Assembly (NCBI RefSeq): GCF_013155125.1
Contig: NZ_CP053564.1
Location: 3,107,501-3,171,500, forward strand
Length of the DNA: 64,000 nucleotides
Direction: 5' to 3'
DNA from: Pseudonocardia broussonetiae
GTDB taxonomy: Bacteria > Actinomycetota > Actinomycetes > Mycobacteriales > Pseudonocardiaceae
The notes under the pieces are model-generated. The model saw only the letters and a list, made by a program, of their open reading frames with translations, was not told where the DNA came from and searched no databases. Positions 52,603 through 64,000 of the stretch are shown here, piece after piece; positions within the stretch are counted from its first letter, which is position 1; every line of letters begins with the position of its first letter. The position numbers and the translations under genes were made by a program.

Positions 52603-53037
52603 CTACGAGCGGGCGATGACGACGTCGCGCAGCACGCCCGTCTCCATCTCCATCTCGCGCAGGCGGTGCTTGACCAGGTCGCCGATGCTGACCATGCCCA
52701 CCAGGCGCCCGGCGTCGACGACGGGCAGGTGGCGGTAGCGGCCCGCCGTCATTTGCGCCATCGCGCGCGCCACCGTCTCCTGCGAGCCGCACGTGCGGAC
52801 CTTGCTCGTCATCACCTCGGAGACCGGCCGGTCCAGCACCGCCGCCCCCTGCCGCGCGACCGCCCGCACGATGTCGCGCTCGGAGACGATGCCGCGGACG
52901 GTGCGGTGCTCGTCGCAGACCAGCACGGCGCCGATGCCGAGGTCGTCGAGGCGTCTGGCCACCTCGGTCACGGTGCGGAACGGCAGGACGGAGTGCACCG
53001 TCCGGCCCTTGGTCGCGAGGATGTCGGCAATCTTCAT
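52603..53037 (-). CDS. Stand-alone CBS-pair domain protein
   Basis: A 144-residue protein consisting of two CBS motifs. [20 protein letters not shown] then [26 protein letters not shown] forms the first, and [20 protein letters not shown] then [26 protein letters not shown] the second. CBS pairs sense adenosyl ligands such as AMP, ATP or SAM. Related small CBS proteins of actinobacteria are linked to dormancy and hypoxia regulons (for example Hrp1), but that assignment is not certain here. ATG at 53037 has GGGAG 5 bases upstream. Confidence 0.88.
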   Translation of the reverse strand: MKIADILATKGRTVHSVLPFRTVTEVARRLDDLGIGAVLVCDEHRTVRGIVSERDIVRAVARQGAAVLDRPVSEVMTSKVRTCGSQETVARAMAQMTAGRYRHLPVVDAGRLVGMVSIGDLVKHRLREMEMETGVLRDVVIARS

Positions 53038-53213
53038 CGCATCTCCCAGCCGCTCGACGTCGTCACCGCCGATGGTCCTCCCGCTCCGGCCCCGGTGAGG
53101 AGCCCTCCGGGCGATCTCCCGCCCGCGATCGACCCGGCTGTACCCGGGTGCCGGTATCGGTGCGCCGAACGGTCGTCGCGACGTCACCCGGCCGGGCGTG
53201 TGAGGATCGGGGC

Positions 53214-56673
<3,460 letters not shown>

Positions 56674-56687
56674 CCCACCCCCCGAGG

Positions 56688-56739
56688 CCCCGCACACCAG
56701 TTCCGTCGCCCCCACACCGGTTGCAACTGGTGTGCGGGG
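56688..56739. terminator. Inverted repeat after the Rpf-fusion gene (terminator candidate)
   Basis: CCCCGCACACCAGTT (56688-56702) pairs perfectly with AACTGGTGTGCGGGG (56725-56739) over 15 bp with a 22-base loop. A smaller overlapping hairpin (CACACCGGTT with AACTGGTGTG) can also form. It begins 15 bp after the stop codon. Confidence 0.55.
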
Positions 56740-56846
56740 ACCGGAACCGGCGTGCGGCGGTCGCTGCGCACCGGCCCCGGCCGCCCGCGCTCCGTCCCTT
56801 CCGCCCGCCCGTCCCCCACGGCCACCTACGCGCCGCCAGCAGCGAT

Positions 56847-56902
56847 GATCAAGGCCGGATGGTCGCCAGTGGATCACGAACCACGACCATCCGCCCTTGA
56901 TC
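56847..56902. repeat. 19-bp inverted repeat with GATC ends
   Basis: GATCAAGGCCGGATGGTCG (56847-56865) pairs with 56884-56902 with one mismatch and an 18-base loop. Length (about 60 bp) and GATC ends resemble the 66-bp element family, but the interior is different, so relation is uncertain. Confidence 0.6.
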
Positions 56903-57003
56903 GCCGCCCTCTGCGCGCCGCCCGGCGAGCAGCCCGGCGAGCAGCCACGACGACCGCGGACGCGGGTGGGGGCCGTGCGGTCGGTGTGTCCAGGATCGCT
57001 CGC

Positions 57004-57009
57004 TACCCT
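57004..57009 (+). promoter_or_regulatory. Leaderless-type -10 element (TACCCT) of the kinase gene
   Basis: TACCCT lies 8 bases before ATG 57018, with no ribosome site between, the pattern of a leaderless transcript. Confidence 0.45.
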
Positions 57010-57017
57010 TGCGGGTG

Positions 57018-58544
57018 ATGAATGCGCCCGAGGACCCCCCGACCCGCATCGGCGACCGGTACCGCCTCGAGGAGCGGATCGGTGCCGGGGCCATGGGAGC
57101 GGTCTGGCGGGGCACCGACGAGCTGCTCAACCGGCCCGTCGCTCTCAAGGAGCTGCTCGCGGCCGCCTCGCGCGGCAACGGGGCGGAGGGGGCCGAGGAG
57201 GCCCGCCAGCGCCTGATGCGGGAGGGCCGGATCGGGGCGCGGCTGCAGCACGCGCACGTCATCAGCATGTTCGACGTCGTCATCCACGAGGACCGGCCGT
57301 GGCTGGTCATGGAGTACCTGCCGTCGCAGTCGCTGGCCCAGGTGCTCTCCAGCAAGGGCCCGATGGAGCCGCGCGCCGCGGCCGACATGGGCCGCCAGGT
57401 CGCCGACGGCCTCGCCGCCGCGCACCTCGCGGGGGTCGTGCACCGCGACGTCAAGCCGGGCAACGTCCTGATCGGGGAGGACGGGCGGGTCAAGCTCACC
57501 GACTTCGGTGTCTCCCGCGCGGTCGACGACGTGCAGCTCACCCGCACCGGCCTCATCGCCGGCACCCCCGCGTTCCTCGCCCCGGAGATCGCGCGCGGCC
57601 ACGAGCCCGCGGCGCCGTCGGACGTGTTCGCGCTCGGCGCCACGCTCTACGCGGCCGTCGAGGGCATCCCGCCGTTCGGGCTCGACGAGAACGCGTACGC
57701 GCTGCTGCACAAGGTCGCCACCGGCGAGGTCGACCCGCCGCAGCAGGCCGGGCCGCTCGCGCCCGTGCTGATGCGGCTGCTGGCCAAGGAGCCCCAGGAC
57801 CGCCCCACGGCCGCGCAGGCCCGCGACGAGCTCGCCCTCGTCGCGACGGGCAAGGACGGGTACACGGCGACCACCGTGGTCGCCCCGCGCCCGACGGTCC
57901 GGACGGCAGCGGTGCTGCCGCCGCGCGGCGCCGAGCCGAACCCGGGCACGGTCGTCGGGTCGGCCGCCGCCGCGCCCGCGGCCCCCGCGCCCGCAGGTCG
58001 GCGCCGCCGCCGGGTCGCGGTGCTCGCCGGGGTGCTGGCCGCGCTCGTCGTCGCCGGCGGGATCGTCACGGCGCTGCTGCTCAACCAGTCGGGCGAGACA
58101 CCGCAGGCGCAGGTCCCGGCCACGCCGACCTCGGAGCCCGCCACGACCACCGAGTCCGCCACGACCACCACGAGCGCGCCGCCGTCCACCACCACACCGA
58201 CGCCGACGCCCACGCCCAGCAGCACCGAGCCCCCGGCGGCCCCGGTCGACGCGGTGTCGTTCGTGCAGGGCTACTACTCGCTGCTGCCCGGCGACACCGA
58301 CTCCGCGTGGGCGCTGCTCAGCCCGCAGGCGCAGTCCGCGTCGGGCGGGAAGTCGGGGTTCGACAACTTCTACGGCGGCATGGACTCGGTGACGCTGCAG
58401 GACGCGCGCTCGGCCGGCGACGGCGTCGTGGAGGCCACCGTCGTCTTCGACCCGCGCGACGGCGCCACCTCGAGCGAGGCCTACCGGTTCGTCGTCGCCG
58501 AGGAGGGCGGCTCGCCCGTCATCCAGTCCTTCGGCCGTCGATGA
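57018..58544 (+). CDS. Membrane Ser/Thr protein kinase (Pkn-type)
   Basis: A 508-residue eukaryotic-type kinase. YRLEERIGAGAMGAVWRGTD is the Gly-rich loop, VALKEL the ATP-binding Lys, GVVHRDVKPGNVLI the catalytic loop, LTDFGVSRA the DFG and GTPAFLAPEIARG the activation-segment end. A membrane segment (VAVLAGVLAALVVAGGIVTA, about residues 333-358) separates it from a Thr/Pro-rich linker and a small extracellular domain of about 95 residues (AVSFVQGYYSLLPGDTDSAW). There are no PASTA repeats. ATG at 57018 is chosen with TACCCT 8 bases upstream; TTG at 57009 is the longest option. It overlaps the S9 peptidase gene tail-to-tail by 26 bp. Confidence 0.93.
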   Translation: MNAPEDPPTRIGDRYRLEERIGAGAMGAVWRGTDELLNRPVALKELLAAASRGNGAEGAEEARQRLMREGRIGARLQHAHVISMFDVVIHEDRPWLVMEYLPSQSLAQVLSSKGPMEPRAAADMGRQVADGLAAAHLAGVVHRDVKPGNVLIGEDGRVKLTDFGVSRAVDDVQLTRTGLIAGTPAFLAPEIARGHEPAAPSDVFALGATLYAAVEGIPPFGLDENAYALLHKVATGEVDPPQQAGPLAPVLMRLLAKEPQDRPTAAQARDELALVATGKDGYTATTVVAPRPTVRTAAVLPPRGAEPNPGTVVGSAAAAPAAPAPAGRRRRRVAVLAGVLAALVVAGGIVTALLLNQSGETPQAQVPATPTSEPATTTESATTTTSAPPSTTTPTPTPTPSSTEPPAAPVDAVSFVQGYYSLLPGDTDSAWALLSPQAQSASGGKSGFDNFYGGMDSVTLQDARSAGDGVVEATVVFDPRDGATSSEAYRFVVAEEGGSPVIQSFGRR

Positions 58545-60372
58545 CGTCGAGGTCCGCGTCGAGCAGCGGACCCGACACCCACCGCACCACCTCGTCGACG
58601 AACCGCTCCCGGTTCTCGACCCCGCGCACCTCGTGGCCCTCGCCCGGGAACAGCAGCAACCCCGGCGCCCGGCCGCGCTCGCGCAGCGCCGCGACGATCT
58701 GCGAGGCCTCGCCGATCGGCACGTTCGTGTCCTCCTCGCCGTGCACGACCAGCAGCGGCGCGGTGATCCGGTCGGCGCGGTGGATGGGGGACAGCTCGCG
58801 CAGCAGGGCCGCCTCGGTCGACGGGTCGCCGTACTCGGTGGTGGCCGCCGTCGCGATCCACGGCTCGGTGTCGCGGTAGAAGGTGTGCAGGTCGGACATG
58901 CCGCACACGTCGACGCCGACGACGAACAACTCCGGGTACCAGGCCAGCGCGACGAGCGTCAGGTAGCCGCCGTAGGAGCGCCCGCCGACGCCGACGCGCG
59001 CGGGGTCGGCGTGCCCGGAGTCGACGAGGAACCGCACCGCGGCGCGCACGTCGGTGATCGACTGGTGCCGCCGCGGCCCGTCGTCGGCCGAGACGAACGC
59101 GCGGCCGTACCCGGTCGACCCGCGCACGTTCGGCGCGAACACCGCGATCCCGGCGGCGAGCAGCGCCTGGAACAGCGGCTGGTACACCGGCCGCTCCTGC
59201 CACTCCGGCCCGCCGTGCAGCCAGATCAGCACCGGCACCGGGCCGAGCGGGCGCCGCGCCCCGGTGGCGCGGGGCGTGCTCCGCGGCCGGAACAGCCAGC
59301 CCGAGAGGGGCAGCCCGTCCTCGGCGGTGAACCGCTCGAGGTCGGGGTCGACGAGCCCGGGCGGCGGGGCGTCGGCCAGCAGCGGCGCCGCGACCCCGCC
59401 GGGCCACAGCGGCACGTGCGAGATCCGCGGCGGCACCGTCGGGCCCTCGCTGCCGACCAGCAGCGCGCGGCCGTCCCGGGTGAACGCGACGGAGGTGACG
59501 ACGTCGCCGGGGGGTGCGGTGAGCGGCTCGGCCCGCCCGGACCGCAGGTCGAGCAGCTCCAGCTCGCTGCGCCCGTCGACGTTCCAGACGAGCGTGAGCC
59601 GCGACGCCTCCGGGTCGAGGGCGACGACGTCGAGGTCGGCGTCGTCGCGCGCGGCGATCACGCGGGTGGCCGAGCGGCCGCGCAGGTCGACGGCGAGCAG
59701 CACCGGCCGGTCGTGGCCCGCGTCGGTGTGGACGTAGAGGCGGGAGCGGTCGAACCGGGCGTCGGCGACGACGGCGCCGCCGCCGGGCAGCAGCGGGGTG
59801 CGCAGGCCCGAGCGCAGGTCGACGAGCTCGAGCTCGCGCGCACCGCGCCGGCCCAGTCGCACGACCGCGCGCTTCCCGTCGCCGCTGATCGCGCAGACGC
59901 GGGCGGCGGGGCCGGAGGCGAGGACCGTGGAGGTGCCGTCGCGGACGTCGACGAGGCACGCCTGGCCGTCGCCGTCGTCGCCCAGGATCGTCACACCGAG
60001 CCGCCCGCAGCCCTTCGACCAGGACCCGAGCGTGACCGCCCGCGCGGCCGGCGCGATGTCGACGGTGCCGTCGGGCCCGATCAGGCGCACGCGGGTGCGC
60101 TCGCCGCCGCCAGGGGCGAGCTGCGCGGCCAGCCACAGGCCGTCGGGCGACCAGCTCAGCGCCTGCACGTCCTCGTCGAACTGCGGCACCGGCCGGGCGG
60201 GACCGAGGACGAGCCCGTCGAAGGCACCCGTCCACGCGCGCGGGCGCCCGGAGGCGTCGGAGACCCACGCCAGTGACGCGCCGTCCGGAGCCGTGACGGC
60301 GTCGAGGTAGCTGGTGGGGCCGGTGGTGGGCCCGGTGATCTCGGCGATCAGATCCCCCTCTCCTGCAACCAC
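58519..60372 (-). CDS. Prolyl oligopeptidase-family (S9) serine peptidase
   Basis: A 617-residue S9 peptidase with an N-terminal beta-propeller (WD-like turns such as WSPDGLWLAAQ and ISGDGKRAVVRLG) and a C-terminal alpha/beta-hydrolase domain. LIWLHGGPEWQERPVYQPLF, VGVGGRSYGGYLTLVALAWY (nucleophile Ser), LLVVHGEEDTNVPIGEASQI (Asp) and LLFPGEGHEVRGVENRERFV (His) form the active site. It probably cleaves short peptides in the cytoplasm. The canonical start is GTG 60372, inside the amidotransferase gene. CTG at 60351 overlaps that gene's TGA as CTGA and has AGGAG 8 bases upstream, so it may be the true start. Confidence 0.9.
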   Translation of the reverse strand: MVAGEGDLIAEITGPTTGPTSYLDAVTAPDGASLAWVSDASGRPRAWTGAFDGLVLGPARPVPQFDEDVQALSWSPDGLWLAAQLAPGGGERTRVRLIGPDGTVDIAPAARAVTLGSWSKGCGRLGVTILGDDGDGQACLVDVRDGTSTVLASGPAARVCAISGDGKRAVVRLGRRGARELELVDLRSGLRTPLLPGGGAVVADARFDRSRLYVHTDAGHDRPVLLAVDLRGRSATRVIAARDDADLDVVALDPEASRLTLVWNVDGRSELELLDLRSGRAEPLTAPPGDVVTSVAFTRDGRALLVGSEGPTVPPRISHVPLWPGGVAAPLLADAPPPGLVDPDLERFTAEDGLPLSGWLFRPRSTPRATGARRPLGPVPVLIWLHGGPEWQERPVYQPLFQALLAAGIAVFAPNVRGSTGYGRAFVSADDGPRRHQSITDVRAAVRFLVDSGHADPARVGVGGRSYGGYLTLVALAWYPELFVVGVDVCGMSDLHTFYRDTEPWIATAATTEYGDPSTEAALLRELSPIHRADRITAPLLVVHGEEDTNVPIGEASQIVAALRERGRAPGLLLFPGEGHEVRGVENRERFVDEVVRWVSGPLLDADLDVIDGRRTG

Positions 60373-62126
60373 ATCTCCAGCAGCGCTACCTGCCACAACG
60401 CGTTGGAGCCCAGGTTGGTGCGGGTCGTGTTCGGGTCGGCCAGCATCTCCGCGATCCACTCGGGACGGGCGAGGCCCCTGCGGACGGCCACCGGATCGGT
60501 GACGGCGTCGCGGACGCGGTCGAGGAACGGCCCCGACAGGTGCCGGATGGCCGGTACCGGAAAGTACCCCTTGGGGCGGTCGATGATTCCGTCGGGCACG
60601 ACACCGCGTGCCGCGGACTTCAGGACGCCCTTCCCCCCGAGCGCGAGCTTGTGCTCGGGCGGGCACGCCGCGGCGAGCTCGACGAGCTCGTGGTCGAGGA
60701 ACGGCACGCGCGCCTCCAGCCCCCACGCCATCGTCATGTTGTCGACGCGCTTGACCGGGTCGTCGACCAGCATGACGGTGGAGTCGATGCGCAGGGCGGC
60801 GTCGAGCGTGCTGTCGGCGCCGGGCTCGGCGAAGTGCGCGGCGACGAACGCGCGGCTGGGGTCGTGGTCGAGCAGCCACTGCGGTTGCAGCACCGTGGCC
60901 ATGTCGCCGTGCGGCCGGTCGGCGAACCCGGCGAGGTAGGCCTCGACGGCGTGCTCGCGCGGCACCTCGGCCAGCGGCGGGTACCAGCTGTAGCCGGCCA
61001 GCACCTCGTCGGCGCCCTGCCCGGACTGCACGACCGTGACGTCCTTCGCGACCTCCTCGGACAGCAGGTGGAACGCGACGCAGTCGTGGCTGACCATCGG
61101 CTCGGCCATCGCCGCGATCGCGGCGTCGACGGCGGGCAGCATCCGGGCCGGGTCGACGAGGATCTGGCGGTGGTCGGTGGAGAAGTGCTCGGCGACGAGG
61201 TCGGAGTAGACGAACTCGTCGCCGGACTCCCCGCCGGCGGCGTGGAACCCGACGCTGAACGTCTTGAGCCCGGTCTGGCCCTCCTCGGCGAGCAGGGCGA
61301 CGACGAGGGAGGAGTCGAGCCCGCCCGAGAGCAGCACGCCGACCGGGACGTCGGCCACCATCCGCCGGCGCACGGCCAGGCGCAGCGCCTCCAGGGTCGC
61401 GTCGGCCCAGTCGCGGGCGTCCATCCCGGCGTCGGCGGGGCGGCGGACGTGCTGGGGGCGCCAGTAGACGTGCTCGGTCGACGACCCGTCGGGCTTCACC
61501 GTGCGGACGGTCGCGGGCGGCAGCTTGCGCACCCCGGCCAGGATCGTGAGCGGGGCCGGGACGATGGCGTGGAAGCTCATGTAGTGGTGCAGGGCGACCG
61601 GGTCGATCGAGGTGTCGACGTCACCGCCCGCGACCAGCGCCGGCAGCGACGAGGCGAACCGCAGCCGCCCCGGCCCCTCGGCCAGGTACAGCGGCTTGAT
61701 GCCCAGGCGGTCGCGGCCCAGCACCAGCACGCCGGTGTCGCGCTCGGCCACGGCGAAGGCGAACATCCCCAGGAAGTGCTCGACGCACGCCGCGCCCCAG
61801 CGGTGGAACGCCTTGAGCAGGACCTCGGTGTCGGAGTCGGAGAAGAAGCGGTAGCCGTGGCCCTCGAGCTCGACCCGCAGCTCCCGGTAGTTGTAGATGC
61901 ACCCGTTGAACACCGCGGCCAGCCCCAGCTCGGGGTCGACCATCGGCTGCGACCCGCGCTCGGAGAGATCGATGATCTTCAGGCGGCGGTGGCCGAGCGC
62001 GATCGGGCCGCTCGCGTGCACGCCCGAGCCGTCCGGGCCCCGCGGCTCCATGGCCGCGGTGATCCGGGCGACGGCCTCGACGTCCGCCGCACCCCGCCAG
62101 CTGATCTCTCCCGCGATACCGCACAT
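60348..62126 (-). CDS. Asparagine synthase-type amidotransferase, probably N-acetylglutaminylglutamine amidotransferase
   Basis: A 592-residue class II glutamine amidotransferase. MCGIAGEISWRGAADVEAVA has the nucleophile Cys2, FNGCIYNYRELRVELEGHGY and LGMFAFAVAERDTGVLVLGR complete the glutaminase domain, and VPVGVLLSGGLDSSLVVALL is the ATP PP-loop of the synthase domain with VVQSGQGADEVLAGYSWYPP. The whole pattern fits the enzyme of the NAGGN osmolyte pathway better than AsnB, by recollection. In known NAGGN loci a GNAT/ATP-grasp ligase and a peptidase accompany it. Here an S9 peptidase follows and a carboxylate-amine ligase/ATP-grasp fusion precedes. The pathway assignment is probable, not proven. 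Confidence 0.75.
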   Translation of the reverse strand: MCGIAGEISWRGAADVEAVARITAAMEPRGPDGSGVHASGPIALGHRRLKIIDLSERGSQPMVDPELGLAAVFNGCIYNYRELRVELEGHGYRFFSDSDTEVLLKAFHRWGAACVEHFLGMFAFAVAERDTGVLVLGRDRLGIKPLYLAEGPGRLRFASSLPALVAGGDVDTSIDPVALHHYMSFHAIVPAPLTILAGVRKLPPATVRTVKPDGSSTEHVYWRPQHVRRPADAGMDARDWADATLEALRLAVRRRMVADVPVGVLLSGGLDSSLVVALLAEEGQTGLKTFSVGFHAAGGESGDEFVYSDLVAEHFSTDHRQILVDPARMLPAVDAAIAAMAEPMVSHDCVAFHLLSEEVAKDVTVVQSGQGADEVLAGYSWYPPLAEVPREHAVEAYLAGFADRPHGDMATVLQPQWLLDHDPSRAFVAAHFAEPGADSTLDAALRIDSTVMLVDDPVKRVDNMTMAWGLEARVPFLDHELVELAAACPPEHKLALGGKGVLKSAARGVVPDGIIDRPKGYFPVPAIRHLSGPFLDRVRDAVTDPVAVRRGLARPEWIAEMLADPNTTRTNLGSNALWQVALLEMWLQERGI

Positions 62127-62187
62127 GACGACAGCGTCTCCGCCGAATGTTTCCGTCGTGTGAACGGGGTGGCAGGGATCCGGTCGG

Positions 62188-64000
<1,813 letters not shown>

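Larger units (their letters stand above)
56674..57017. other. Intergenic region with two hairpins and the kinase promoter
   Basis: No gene was found in these 344 bp. It holds inverted repeats at 56688-56739 and 56847-56902, and a TACCCT -10 candidate at 57004-57009 just before the kinase start. Confidence 0.55.

Overview
The window is very GC-rich actinobacterial DNA. The most likely source is Pseudonocardia or a close relative in the Pseudonocardiaceae; this is inferred, not proven. The signs are GTG, TTG and apparent CTG starts, many ATGA, GTGA and CTGA gene overlaps, a mycothiol-dependent nitroreductase homologue beside pepN, a CtaJ/DUF5130 pair, an Rpf-domain protein and a Pkn-type membrane Ser/Thr kinase.

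Region 1 to about 41.6 kb is a large extracellular polysaccharide locus. It contains a polyisoprenyl-phosphate glycosyl-1-phosphate transferase (7.8 kb), a Wzy-like polymerase (15.6-17.2 kb), a Wzz/Wzc-like chain-length protein (17.2-18.7 kb) and a Wzx-like flippase with a huge disordered tail (27.2-30.7 kb). It also has at least six glycosyltransferase-type proteins, nucleotide-sugar enzymes (two nucleotidyltransferases, a UDP-glucose dehydrogenase homologue, an SDR epimerase, two DegT aminotransferases, a class III aminotransferase and a C-methyltransferase), an OafA-type acyltransferase and a GMC oxidoreductase. Four exported or membrane-anchored glycoside hydrolases (one GH26, three paralogous GH5-like, one of them frameshifted) are probably for trimming or release of the polymer. 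The genes at 30.9-36.3 kb form a tight operon of nucleotidyltransferase, aminotransferase, SDR, amidohydrolase and ATP-grasp protein, suggesting an unusual amino-sugar decoration.

Embedded at 3.9-6.8 kb is a lasso-peptide locus on the minus strand: B2 protease, HPr-kinase-like protein, a 46-residue precursor at 5131-5271, an inter-gene hairpin and an unusually short asparagine-synthetase-like cyclase. The precursor has the leader motif YxxPxIxxxGxxxxxTxG, a predicted Gly1-Asp9 ring and a C-terminal Ser, so a C-terminally phosphorylated lasso peptide is predicted. No separate RRE (B1) gene is visible.

Region 41.8-47.3 kb returns to housekeeping-like genes: a PAP2 phosphatase, an amidase, a MerR regulator, a GalE-like epimerase, CtaJ, DUF5130 and a RibD activity split into reductase and deaminase genes. 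An IS110-family element follows (47.7-49.1 kb) with a candidate bridge-RNA region. Then come pepN, the nitroreductase, a CBS protein, an aldehyde dehydrogenase, a secreted DUF4038-Rpf fusion, a Ser/Thr kinase, an S9 peptidase, an N-acetylglutaminylglutamine-type amidotransferase and the 3' part of a carboxylate-amine ligase/ATP-grasp fusion.

A family of roughly 66-bp elements with GATC-containing ends and internal stems recurs in three intergenic stretches (12.1-13.26, 27.08-27.22 and 47.53-47.67 kb). In the first stretch seven copies are interleaved with seven copies of the palindrome GCGTTCCGCGGAACGC. No CRISPR array, tRNA or rRNA was recognised.
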